IMG/VR virus record: IMGVR_UViG_3300017605_000308
Coordinates: 1 to 33,345 of that record
From: a virus
Strand: one strand, 5' to 3'
Length of the DNA: 33,345 nucleotides
Shown: positions 20,654 through 28,512 of the stretch, piece after piece
How positions within the stretch are numbered: the stretch's first letter is position 1
Layout of the letters: each line of letters starts with the position of its first letter
The notes under the pieces: model-generated
Told to the model about the DNA's origin: nothing
Database searches by the model: none
What the model saw: only the letters and a program-made list of their open reading frames with translations
Position numbers and translations under genes: made by a program

Positions 20654-22343
20654 TGACACGATCCTGGTTGGCCAGATCTTCGGGCAGGATGCCAGGCCCA
20701 CGTCTTCGTACAAGAAGGCTGCGCCGCCGATCCTCGGCGAGGCCTTTGGTTCTCGCTGGAATAACTCCCAGATCATGTGGCAGTCCATGCCGGGCGGTGG
20801 AGTAGTCGGGTTCGACTTGAATCGCCTCACGCTGGCCGACTTCCGCATGATGCGTGACCACTACCAGGTCAACGCTTCCCTGTCTGTTCTCGCATTCATG
20901 ATGCACCAGCTCCAGTGGAGTATCGAGTCGGACAGCAAGAAGGTTCGAGATCACGTCACGGTCAATATGAAGCTGACCTGGACGAGGCTCGTCCGTGCTT
21001 TATCGCAGGCGTTCTGGGCTGGATACTCGCCCAACGTCCTCCAGTGGGAGAACGACCTCCTGGAGAACCGCGTCATGCTGACGAAGATCAAGGATCTGAT
21101 TCCTGAGGAGTCTCTCGTCAACTGGAAGTACGTCGACGGGTGGGCGCCGCCGGATCGTCCGAAGCCCAAGCTTGCCGTGTACGACGGCATCAAGCAGATA
21201 AGTGGGTCGTACCCGATCCCGCCAGACAACACCCTCTGGTACCCACTTCTCATGGAGAACGGTGATATGTATGGCCGAAAGCTTCTTCGTCCAGCATTCA
21301 CGTCGTGGTTTTTCAGCATCATCATCCACCTGTTTGCCAACAGGTACTTCGAGCGCTACGGCGAGCCGACCATTCTCGGTCGCGCCCCGTACGATGACGA
21401 GATCGACGTCGACGGCAAGAAGGTCCCCGGCCGTCAGGTCATGCTCGATTTGCTCATGGCTGTTCGGAACAGGGGCGCCGTTGTCCTGCCGTCCCAGAAG
21501 GAAACCACAGGACTCACGGGCTCCCAGAAGCCGGACTTTGAGTACGATATGGAGTACCTCGAGTCACAGATGCGAGGTGCCGACTTCGAGCGGTATCTCA
21601 TGCGACTCGACGAAGAGATCTCGCTGGCACTGTTCACGCCGCTTCTGATGCTCCGTACTGCCGACGTTGGGTCCTACAACCTCGGCACTACGCACGCTCA
21701 GGTGTACCTCCAGATGCTCAACGCCCTTGCCGGCGACTGGAAGGAGTACATTGACCACTATGTTCTGAAGAACATGGTCAATTACAACTTCGGAGAGAAG
21801 GCTCCCAGGGCGTACATCAAGTTCCGTAAGCTTGGCGACGACAGGATGGACTTGGTCAAGTCTATCCTTCAGCAACTGCTCGCTCGACCGAACATCATGC
21901 CGGACCTCGCCGAGCTTGGCGAGATGGCTGGCCTCACCCTTAACGAGGTCGAGGTCGTAACTGAAGCACCACCTGCGCCAGACCCTAACGCCGATCCCAC
22001 TCAAGGTGGAAATAATGGCGACAACAACGCACTACGCAAGTCGGTGGTCACGCAAATGCTTGGTCGCCTCCGTTCGCAAGTCACCAAGGCCTTGCGCGAG
22101 GGAGAGCTGTCGGAGGAGTTCGTACCGTCACTCGGATTCGAGAGACAACTGGAGGATGCGCTCGTGGCGAGCGGTGCTGTTCGATCTGAAGCATCGCAAG
22201 TTCATCGGTTCCTCACTGCTTGGGTAGGCGATCTCGCAGGCGCGAGATTTGAGTCTCCCGATCAGGCAATGCAGATAATTCAAAACGGACTCGAAAGCAA
22301 GGTTGAGGAACTGTGCGGAGGACAGCCAGCAAGAACAAGCTGA
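20622..22343 (+). CDS. portal protein, Mu gp29-like
   Basis: ATG 20622 with GGAG nine bases upstream gives 573 residues and overlaps the terminase end by 32 bases. The body is of DUF935/Mu gp29 type: MMRDHYQVNASLSVLAFMMH near residue 75-95, FEYDMEYLESQMRGADFERY and MRLDEEISLALFTPLLMLRT around 305-350, and NLGTTHAQVYLQMLNALAGD. The portal forms the dodecameric channel at one head vertex, binds the terminase during packaging and later the connector. A helical C-terminal part (about 480-573) follows a linker rich in Pro and Asn. Confidence 0.9.
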   Translation: MEQESLAPAASDTILVGQIFGQDARPTSSYKKAAPPILGEAFGSRWNNSQIMWQSMPGGGVVGFDLNRLTLADFRMMRDHYQVNASLSVLAFMMHQLQWSIESDSKKVRDHVTVNMKLTWTRLVRALSQAFWAGYSPNVLQWENDLLENRVMLTKIKDLIPEESLVNWKYVDGWAPPDRPKPKLAVYDGIKQISGSYPIPPDNTLWYPLLMENGDMYGRKLLRPAFTSWFFSIIIHLFANRYFERYGEPTILGRAPYDDEIDVDGKKVPGRQVMLDLLMAVRNRGAVVLPSQKETTGLTGSQKPDFEYDMEYLESQMRGADFERYLMRLDEEISLALFTPLLMLRTADVGSYNLGTTHAQVYLQMLNALAGDWKEYIDHYVLKNMVNYNFGEKAPRAYIKFRKLGDDRMDLVKSILQQLLARPNIMPDLAELGEMAGLTLNEVEVVTEAPPAPDPNADPTQGGNNGDNNALRKSVVTQMLGRLRSQVTKALREGELSEEFVPSLGFERQLEDALVASGAVRSEASQVHRFLTAWVGDLAGARFESPDQAMQIIQNGLESKVEELCGGQPARTS

Positions 22344-22612
22344 ACTGTTTTTGCGCTAGGCAGCCTTTGCTCGCCATCTGGGGCACTGATGAAAGCGGTA
22401 GGCCATACGTTCACGTACGGATCTTCAAGCAGAGCAGGATCTACGGAGACGTGATTGCATACGATGGCGAAGTAAAGGTTCGGTGCAGGGATTGCTTCAG
22501 ATGGCATCGGATCAGGTTTGTTCACGAGAGAGCAGAGCTAGTAGAAATTTCCACTCCGACGGAGCTAGACAATCCGGAAGACGTGGCCGAAACTGTGATG
22601 AACGAAGGGTAG
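22313..22612 (+). CDS. Com-like zinc-ribbon protein
   Basis: GTG 22313 with GAGG five bases upstream gives 99 residues and overlaps the portal by 31 bases. Two Cys pairs, LNCFCARQPLLAIWG and VKVRCRDCFRWHRIRF, frame a strand-rich middle. This resembles the Mu Com family, small zinc-ribbon proteins that in Mu bind mRNA and activate mom translation; similar ribbons sit between portal and protease in other phages. Regulatory RNA or DNA binding is a fair inference, its target unknown. Confidence 0.68.
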   Translation: MRRTASKNKLNCFCARQPLLAIWGTDESGRPYVHVRIFKQSRIYGDVIAYDGEVKVRCRDCFRWHRIRFVHERAELVEISTPTELDNPEDVAETVMNEG

Positions 22613-22616
22613 GTCC

Positions 22617-23759
22617 ATGAGCACGGCAACACTTTCGCGGGCGTCTTTATTCGCGTTCAGCACAGGGTTCGGCCTCACGCCGGTGCTGTATCGCAAGGAC
22701 AACGGCTCGCTCAAGATGGAGCGCGTGGCGGTCTTTCGGTCCGGAACGTTCCGGGACAGCGCCGGCATCCAGGCCACCTACGAGAAGCTTCACATCGACC
22801 AGCTCGTGGGCAACTTCAATCACCTCAAGGACTCGGGCATCTTCCCCGACGTTCCCGTGAGGGACGGCCACCCCTCGTGGCTGGTGCGGGGCCTTCCCGG
22901 AAACGGCAAGGTCGTCGGCTACCACGACAAGGTCTGGACGGAGAACCTCGCGGCACCGCATGACGGCCAGAACTACGACTATGTGCTGACCGACATGAAC
23001 ATCACCGACCCCGAGGCCGTCCGGAGTATCGAGAACGGTACCTGGCGCAACAGGTCCGCCGAGATCATCTCGTACCTCTCCAACACCGAGGCCGAGTATT
23101 GGCCGGTTTTGGGTGGTGTCGCGTGGGTCGACATACCGGCCGTGGAGGGCCTAAAATTCCAGTCCAGCAACGGTGGTGCCGCGACTGGTGCCGCGCGTCA
23201 GATGTACGTTTTCATGGAGAAGGAGACAGGCGTGGGAGCCGAACCGAACACCACGACTGCGCCTCAGCCGAACGCGGCGCCGGCCCCGGCCCTGCTCGGT
23301 GTCACGCCGCCCGCCCAGGTCTACTCGGTCAACGGCAGCCAGGTCACCGACCCGGCCGCCGTCCAGGCTCACATCACGAGCCTCGAGATGTTCCGCGCGG
23401 AAACGGTCGAGGCCGGTCGCAAGAGCTTCGTGAGCGGCCTCGCCGCGGCGAACAAGATCCTGGCCAGCCAGGTCGAGGGCCTCGAGGCCTTCGCCACCTC
23501 GCTCACGCCCGACCAGTTCACGGCCTGGTCCAAGACGTTCGACGCGGCCCCGGTTCAGCCGGCCCTCGCGAACCACGCGGCCGGCGTGACCAACCCGGGC
23601 AATGCCGCTCAGCAGCCGGTCGACGAGAAGGCGATGAAGCTGGACACGGCCCGCGAGATCGTCGCGAACCACCGCCGGGCCGCGATGCCGGCCGAGCAGA
23701 TCAAGCAGACCAAGAGCTACAAGGCCCTGGTCGCCGCCGGCGAGACGCCGGACCTGTAA
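22617..23759 (+). CDS. capsid maturation protease with scaffold, Mu I-like
   Basis: ATG 22617 after AGGGTAGG gives 380 residues. The N-terminal 190 residues resemble the Mu I protease: VPVRDGHPSWLVRG with His85, a strand (NYDYVLTDMNITDPEAVRSI) and WRNRSAEIISYL where Ser148 is a nucleophile candidate. A Thr/Pro/Ala linker (about 205-235) leads to a helical scaffold region (TSLEMFRAETVEAGRKSFVS, MKLDTAREIVANHRRAAMPA). In such fusions the scaffold guides prohead assembly and is then cut away by the protease. The place before decoration and capsid genes is standard. Confidence 0.8.
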   Translation: MSTATLSRASLFAFSTGFGLTPVLYRKDNGSLKMERVAVFRSGTFRDSAGIQATYEKLHIDQLVGNFNHLKDSGIFPDVPVRDGHPSWLVRGLPGNGKVVGYHDKVWTENLAAPHDGQNYDYVLTDMNITDPEAVRSIENGTWRNRSAEIISYLSNTEAEYWPVLGGVAWVDIPAVEGLKFQSSNGGAATGAARQMYVFMEKETGVGAEPNTTTAPQPNAAPAPALLGVTPPAQVYSVNGSQVTDPAAVQAHITSLEMFRAETVEAGRKSFVSGLAAANKILASQVEGLEAFATSLTPDQFTAWSKTFDAAPVQPALANHAAGVTNPGNAAQQPVDEKAMKLDTAREIVANHRRAAMPAEQIKQTKSYKALVAAGETPDL

Positions 23760-23806
23760 CCGACCGCAAGTAACAACACCGAACATCAGGAGAGGATCAG
23801 GACACA

Positions 23807-24586
23807 ATGCCTGACTTCAAGAAGGGTGGGGCACTCAAGACTCCGTTCGGCAAGAACGTCTACCTGCGGTCCACCGTTGGGTGCAAGTTCGAGTCGTACA
23901 CCGTCGCCTGTGCCACGATCCCCAACCAGACCATCGACGGCGTCATCGCCGAGAAGGTCCTGCAGCCCGGCACTGTCCTGGCCAAGATCACGTCCGGTCC
24001 GGACTCCGGCAAGGTCGGTCCGTTCCAGGCGTCGGGTACCGCCGAGGTCCAGACGATCACGCCCACCACGCTGACGGCCGGTGTCGTGACCCTGACCATC
24101 GTCAACCCGATCACCGGTGTCTCGCGCACCACGGCTCCGATCGCCTACAACGCGACGGCGGCCCAGATCCAGGCGGCCCTCGAGGCGCTGGACAACGTCG
24201 AGATCGGTGACGTGCTGGCCGCCGGCGGTCCGCTGAACACCACGCCGGTGACGGTGACCTTCTACGGCAACTACCAGGGCAACCCGGCCCAGCTGGTGGA
24301 CGACGACTCGGGTGCCACCGGCACCATCGCCGTCACCACTACGACTCCGGGTGTCGCTGGCGCGGCCGACGGTCGCCAGACGCTGGCGAACATCGTCGGC
24401 CTCAACGACACCTTCCTGCCCTGGCAGCTCATGGAGGGTGACCGCGAGGTCGCGGCCATGTACATCGGCACCGCCGTGCAAGCGTGGTGCTTCGAGCTGA
24501 ACGCGGCTGGCGCCGCGATCACGCTCACCAACACCACGGCTGACGGCATGCGGTCCACCAAGGGCCTGGACGTCACCTTCAAGTAG
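23807..24586 (+). CDS. head decoration protein, gpD-like, with inserted domain
   Basis: 259 residues from ATG 23807, with GGAGAGGA upstream. The N-terminal part contains the decoration pattern EKVLQPGTVLAKITSGPDSG, and the C-terminal part DGRQTLANIVGLNDTFLPWQ resumes it. Between, about residues 78-185, is a beta-sandwich-like domain with ATAAQIQAALEALDNVEIGD and PVTVTFYGNYQGN. The decoration protein binds the outside of the expanded capsid and stabilises it; the insert would project from the surface. A similar inserted domain occurs in the 28513-29859 tail protein. Confidence 0.78.
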   Translation: MPDFKKGGALKTPFGKNVYLRSTVGCKFESYTVACATIPNQTIDGVIAEKVLQPGTVLAKITSGPDSGKVGPFQASGTAEVQTITPTTLTAGVVTLTIVNPITGVSRTTAPIAYNATAAQIQAALEALDNVEIGDVLAAGGPLNTTPVTVTFYGNYQGNPAQLVDDDSGATGTIAVTTTTPGVAGAADGRQTLANIVGLNDTFLPWQLMEGDREVAAMYIGTAVQAWCFELNAAGAAITLTNTTADGMRSTKGLDVTFK

Positions 24587-24602
24587 GAGGGCAAGAACAA
24601 GC

Positions 24603-25847
24603 ATGAACCTCAACGTTGGCCTGGCTGGTCCGGCCGCCGCAGGTGCCCTCACTGGGGGCGGCGGTGTGCCGGGGCAGCATGGCTCGCCGATCGGGCAGGA
24701 CCGGCTCGTGCGCAAGGAGGTGTCTCTCGGTCTGATCCGTGAGATCGTTCCTCCCGAGACGCACATCGGCCTTCAGCTCTTCCCGTTCCTGGAAGTCGCC
24801 ACCGACGACGTGATCTTCAACTACGCCCTGGGCATGACCGATGGTCTGGCCCCGGCGCGTGCCGAGGACGCCGAGTCCGAACTCGCCCAGAAGGACGACA
24901 CGTTCGCCACCGAGGGCCGCGCGTCGGTCATCGACTGGGCCGTCAAGGACCACTACACGGCCAGCGACGTGAGTCGCTATCGGGAGTGGCTCAACATCCT
25001 CGAGACCATGCGCGACAGTCGGGCCCTGCCCCTCACGGCCTCGTCGGCCACCGAGGGCTTCCAGGACCGGCTCGCGAAGGACACGCTCCGGCGCCGGCGG
25101 AAGCTGGACAACCGGCTCGAGTGGCTCACGATGACCACGCTGTCCGCCGGCACGATCACGTACAACGACGGCAAGATCAAGTTCACGGTCGACTACGGGC
25201 GGCCCACCGGCCAGCAGATGGTGCTCGGCACCACCACGCTGGTAGGCGGCGTCTCGGGTTACCCGCTGGGCGCGGTCTGGTCAGGCACGACCGGTGACCC
25301 GATCAAGGACATCCAGTCGATCCAGAACCACGCTTACGACACGTACGGCGTCCGCATCACGCGGGCCGTCGCGAGTCGCAAGGCGCTCAACCAGCTGCTG
25401 AACAGCGACAAGTTCGTCGCGCGGTCCGGCCTGGTCGTCGCCTCGGGTGGCACCACGATCGACCCGAAGTACCTGATCGACGGCTGGGGTCCGCTCGCGG
25501 CCCAGGCCGTGGTCGAGTCCCAGACGGGCCTGAAGTTCATCGAGTACGACTCGGTGTATCGGACCCGCCCGGTCGGCTCGAACACGGTCACGATCAACCG
25601 CTTCCTCCCGCAGAACCGCATCATCTTCCTGCCGGACGAGGCGGACGTCGCCGAGTTCGACGACACGGGCATCGGGTTCGGCAAGGTCCTGACCTCGCCG
25701 CACCCGGCCGGCAACTGGACCGCCGGCTTCTACGAGTGGGAGCGGGACTACGGTGTCGACCCCTGGGGTTACGACACCGGTACGGGCATCAAGGCCTTCC
25801 CGGTCTTCACGCACATGGACCTGTCGTACGCGCTGGACGTGTACTAG
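24603..25847 (+). CDS. major capsid protein, gpE family type
   Basis: 414 residues from ATG 24603, following GGAGGG. Features of the lambda gpE/HK97-fold family include LIREIVPPETHIGLQLFPFL, IKFTVDYGRPTGQQMVLGTT and TTIDPKYLIDGWGPLAAQAV, and the late segment RIIFLPDEADVAEFDDTGIG. It should build the icosahedral shell. Strong G/C third positions and a dedicated hairpin directly after the stop fit very high expression. The N-terminal 30 residues are Gly-rich and flexible. Confidence 0.9.
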   Translation: MNLNVGLAGPAAAGALTGGGGVPGQHGSPIGQDRLVRKEVSLGLIREIVPPETHIGLQLFPFLEVATDDVIFNYALGMTDGLAPARAEDAESELAQKDDTFATEGRASVIDWAVKDHYTASDVSRYREWLNILETMRDSRALPLTASSATEGFQDRLAKDTLRRRRKLDNRLEWLTMTTLSAGTITYNDGKIKFTVDYGRPTGQQMVLGTTTLVGGVSGYPLGAVWSGTTGDPIKDIQSIQNHAYDTYGVRITRAVASRKALNQLLNSDKFVARSGLVVASGGTTIDPKYLIDGWGPLAAQAVVESQTGLKFIEYDSVYRTRPVGSNTVTINRFLPQNRIIFLPDEADVAEFDDTGIGFGKVLTSPHPAGNWTAGFYEWERDYGVDPWGYDTGTGIKAFPVFTHMDLSYALDVY

Positions 25848-25854
25848 CAGGACC

Positions 25855-25897
25855 AGGGCAGCCCCGGGCGTTTGAGTAGCCCGTCCGGGGCTGCCCT
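25855..25897 (+). terminator. terminator-like hairpin after capsid gene
   Basis: AGGGCAGCCCCGG (25855-25867) pairs exactly with 25885-25897 around a 17-base loop, eight bases after the capsid stop. No long T-run follows, so partial read-through to the tail genes is likely. Confidence 0.75.
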
Positions 25898-25919
25898 TGG
25901 CGAAAGGAAAAGGAGAGAG

Positions 25920-26147
25920 ATGGCACGGCGCAGTTCCAAGAACTCCAACCCGGGCACGGCGGTTCTCAAGACTCCGCGCAAGGTGGCGTCTCCCGTCAGC
26001 GGCAGTGGCACCACCGTCGTGAAGACGCCGGCCTCCAAGTCGGCTCCGCGCAATCCGTCAGGCAATCCGTCGGTCACCAGGCTCAAGGGCCAGGGTCCGG
26101 CGAGCAAGTCGAACGTGCGGGGCGCCGACGAGACCCGGAACAAGTAG
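25920..26147 (+). CDS. small basic hypothetical protein
   Basis: ATG 25920 directly follows AGGAGAGAG; 75 residues. It is almost wholly made of Ser, Pro, Lys, Arg, Gly and Thr (MARRSSKNSNPGTAVLKTPR, KTPASKSAPRNPSGNPSVTR), so disordered and strongly basic. Location between capsid and connector genes and bordering hairpins suggest a minor virion or DNA-binding protein. The family was not recognised. Confidence 0.68.
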   Translation: MARRSSKNSNPGTAVLKTPRKVASPVSGSGTTVVKTPASKSAPRNPSGNPSVTRLKGQGPASKSNVRGADETRNK

Positions 26148-26163
26148 CCCACGATCTTCGTCG

Positions 26164-26194
26164 AGGGGGAGTCGGGTTCTGTCCGGCTCCCCCT
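26164..26194 (+). terminator. terminator-like hairpin, 12-bp stem
   Basis: Positions 26164-26175 pair with 26183-26194 (one G-U pair), followed by TT before the next ribosome site. It ends the small basic gene unit. Confidence 0.7.
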
Positions 26195-26218
26195 TTGCGA
26201 TGAGTGAAGGAGAAGCAA

Positions 26219-26596
26219 GTGAAGGACGAAACCCAGGAACCGGAACTCGACAAGACGGCCTACGTGGGCGTCGACGAGATGTACCAGAACGCCGCCAGTC
26301 CCACCGAGTACCCCCTGGCAACCGACGGCGAGCGTGAGCGCGCGGCCGAGGCGGCCGGCGGTCTCGCCAAGACCGAGCCCGACAACGCGGAAGTCTCCGC
26401 CGAGGGTGACGGCGTCGAGGACGAGGAGGACGAGGACGCCGAGGTCGAGGGCACCGGCGAGGACCCGGCCAACCCCGACGGCGGCGACAGCGCGTACGCC
26501 AGCAGCGTCTACGCCAACCAGGACCCTGCCAACGCGGACGCCGGCAGCGGTTCGCCGGACGGCGAGGGCAAGGTCGCCGAGGTTCCGATCCTCTAG
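26219..26596 (+). CDS. acidic disordered protein
   Basis: GTG 26219 with GGAG six bases upstream gives 125 residues; an in-frame GTG at 26204 would add five. Composition is dominated by Glu, Asp, Ala, Gly and Asn (GVEDEEDEDAEVEGTGEDPA, NPDGGDSAYASSVYANQDPA), with YVGVDEMYQN as the only aromatic segment. It is nearly the charge opposite of the preceding basic protein, so the two could bind each other. The family was not recognised. Confidence 0.7.
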   Translation: MKDETQEPELDKTAYVGVDEMYQNAASPTEYPLATDGERERAAEAAGGLAKTEPDNAEVSAEGDGVEDEEDEDAEVEGTGEDPANPDGGDSAYASSVYANQDPANADAGSGSPDGEGKVAEVPIL

Positions 26597-26606
26597 GAGG
26601 TAGACA

Positions 26607-27110
26607 GTGCCGAGCGAAGTTACGTACTGCGAGACGACCGATCTCGACTGGGGCGGCATGCCGTCTCCAGCCAACGCCCAGCACTGGGTCAGCAAGGGCG
26701 CCGAGGAGATCGACAGTATCGTCGGCATGCGCTATGCGACTCCGGTCATTCTCGGAAACAGTGCGGAAGAGCGCCCGGCCAAGCTTCTACTCAAGCGGAT
26801 CAACGAGTGGCTTGCGATGGGTCGTGCTATCCTCTCCCAGGCAATTGGCGGCGAGGATACCACGACCCATGCGCAGGGAAGGTACTACGTCGACGAGGCG
26901 CTCAAGGCGCTCATGGCAATCGCCAACGGAGACATCGTTCTTCCCAACGTGCCACTCTCGACGCCAGAGCAGACCAAGGAGACCGGTCCGCTGATTCAGA
27001 ACCTCGATGATGCTTCACTCGTCGAGAGCTTTGACTCGGTCTTTGGCAACGCCGCCAAGACCGCCCTGGCCCTTCCGCGGCCGGTGTGCATCATGGATCG
27101 AGTCTGGTAG
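26607..27110 (+). CDS. head-tail connector, DUF1320/Mu gp36-like
   Basis: GTG 26607 with AGGAGG six bases upstream gives 167 residues. The helical layout with VTYCETTDLDWGGM near the start, WVSKGAEEIDSIVGMRYATP, and RINEWLAMGRAILSQAIGGE with YYVDEALKALMAIANGDI is typical of connector proteins that attach beneath the portal. These form a ring that closes the head after packaging and receives the tail. Location three genes after the capsid is standard. Confidence 0.75.
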   Translation: MPSEVTYCETTDLDWGGMPSPANAQHWVSKGAEEIDSIVGMRYATPVILGNSAEERPAKLLLKRINEWLAMGRAILSQAIGGEDTTTHAQGRYYVDEALKALMAIANGDIVLPNVPLSTPEQTKETGPLIQNLDDASLVESFDSVFGNAAKTALALPRPVCIMDRVW

Positions 27111-27113
27111 CGC

Positions 27114-27617
27114 ATGACGGGATTCCTGATTGACATTCAGACGGATGTCGATGGACCACAGAGGATCTTCGCTCAGCTGGAGGCGAAAGTCCAGCAGTCC
27201 AGTCTCGCTGACTGGCTCTACAATGTTGTGTCGCCGTACGTGGCCGAGCGCATTCAGGATAGGTTTTCGTCTGAGGGTGATGACGTGTCTGGACCCTGGG
27301 CGCCGCTTCGCTCTACTACGGAGGCATTCAGAACGAGCAAGGGCTTTCCGCCCGATCATCCAATCAATGTCAGAACCCACCTCATGGAGGGGTTCTTGGT
27401 TGGTGATCCCGGACGAGTTTCAACGTCGGGCGCTGGAGTTACACTCACCCACCCTGGGAATACGCCCGGCCCACTCACCGCGCTCAAGATCCAAGCGGCG
27501 CAACAGGGTAAGACCTTTCCGCAGACTCCACCTCGCCCGGTGATCGGGTTGAGTAACCTGGACTCAATCTTCATCAACAGTGAGCTGGTCCGATATCTAT
27601 TCTCGGGGCTGACATGA
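27114..27617 (+). CDS. tail completion / virion morphogenesis protein
   Basis: ATG 27114 gives 167 residues; the ribosome site is weak. The segment YVAERIQDRFSSEGDDVSGP then WAPLRSTTEAFRTSKG matches the pattern of the Mu gpG/P2 gpS-like completion family, where a conserved W-x-PL precedes a Thr-rich stretch; LMEGFLVGDPGRVSTSGAGV fits its later strand pairs. Such proteins sit at the head-tail joint. Four bases separate it from the connector, and it overlaps the next gene as ATGA. Confidence 0.7.
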   Translation: MTGFLIDIQTDVDGPQRIFAQLEAKVQQSSLADWLYNVVSPYVAERIQDRFSSEGDDVSGPWAPLRSTTEAFRTSKGFPPDHPINVRTHLMEGFLVGDPGRVSTSGAGVTLTHPGNTPGPLTALKIQAAQQGKTFPQTPPRPVIGLSNLDSIFINSELVRYLFSGLT

Positions 27618-28105
27618 CAATCACTCAGGGTGACGTTGTCTTTCCTGACAACTGTATGCCACTCATCGTGGCGAGGATCCCCCTTGCCATCGACGCTGAT
27701 CTTTCAGTTCAGCGTCGCCCACTTCGTCCGAGTGATCCAGCACAGAGTGTCGGCGTGTTCCCTCTAACGATCGTTCCGGATGACAGTACGATCGAGATAC
27801 AATCCCTCGAGCCAACGATCAACCGATACCACATCATCATGCAGAGTATGGTTAAGGACATGGACCTCACGAGGGGCGTCAACGTCCACTCCATCCTTTC
27901 CGCCAAGCTGCGCAAGATGTGGTACCGGGATGCACCACTCCATGCCGGCTTGACAGTCTTGAGCGTTACAATGTTCAATAGTACGGAACGGTTTCAGAAT
28001 CGAGGGGTCACTCAACAGAGGTATCTATCGACCGAAGTTGAGGGTCAGTTCATCTTCACCTCTTGGCTCGAGGCCTGGATCGAGACGGAAACAACAGCAA
28101 CCTAA
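27614..28105 (+). CDS. tail terminator or neck protein candidate
   Basis: ATG 27614 overlaps the preceding stop; 163 residues. The sequence is an alpha/beta pattern with EIQSLEPTINRYHIIMQSMV, NVHSILSAKLRKMWYRDAPL and VLSVTMFNSTERFQNRGVTQ, ending in EGQFIFTSWLEAWIET. Tail terminators of siphoviruses have this size, place and fold type and cap the tail tube before joining. Family assignment rests on order and size. Confidence 0.6.
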   Translation: MTITQGDVVFPDNCMPLIVARIPLAIDADLSVQRRPLRPSDPAQSVGVFPLTIVPDDSTIEIQSLEPTINRYHIIMQSMVKDMDLTRGVNVHSILSAKLRKMWYRDAPLHAGLTVLSVTMFNSTERFQNRGVTQQRYLSTEVEGQFIFTSWLEAWIETETTAT

Positions 28106-28137
28106 ACCATCACCAAAGAGAAGCACGGAGACTGCTG

Positions 28138-28509
28138 ATGCTCAGTCAAGCAGACCGCGAGGCGCTGAGGTTGCGCCAGCAGGGTCTTCTCCAGGAGGTG
28201 ACTTCACTGAAGGCTGAGCGGACGCAGGCCCTTACCGAGGCGTCCGAATCTCAGCAGGACGTGGCCCTCATCGAAGAGGTTGCCCGTCTCGAGGCAGAGA
28301 AGGACGCCGCCCTGAAGGAGCGTGACGAGGCTCGCGACCTCGCGAAGGGTTCCGTCGAAGACGCCATGGCGGCCATGAACGCCGCTGCCGGCATCGTCGT
28401 CGTGGAGCCGGTCAACGAGAACGATGCCGAGAAGGCGGAGCCCGACGAGGCTGTGTCCACCGACACGGCCGCCAAGGACGACGTCGCTACTGACGGAGAG
28501 GTGGCGTAA
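28138..28509 (+). CDS. coiled-coil protein
   Basis: ATG 28138 with GGAG seven bases upstream gives 123 residues. Residues 1-80 have heptad-like patterns (LSQADREALRLRQQGLLQEV, EEVARLEAEKDAALKERDEA), and the tail is acidic and Ala-rich (EKAEPDEAVSTDTAAKDDVA). It lies directly before the tail tube gene, three bases away, so a role in tail assembly is likely. The family was not recognised. Confidence 0.7.
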   Translation: MLSQADREALRLRQQGLLQEVTSLKAERTQALTEASESQQDVALIEEVARLEAEKDAALKERDEARDLAKGSVEDAMAAMNAAAGIVVVEPVNENDAEKAEPDEAVSTDTAAKDDVATDGEVA

Positions 28510-28512
28510 CCG

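Noticed and set aside
23786-24766. Long minus-strand frame across decoration and capsid genes
   Set aside because: Shadow of strongly biased codons; Arg/Gly/Asp-rich translation without a ribosome site.
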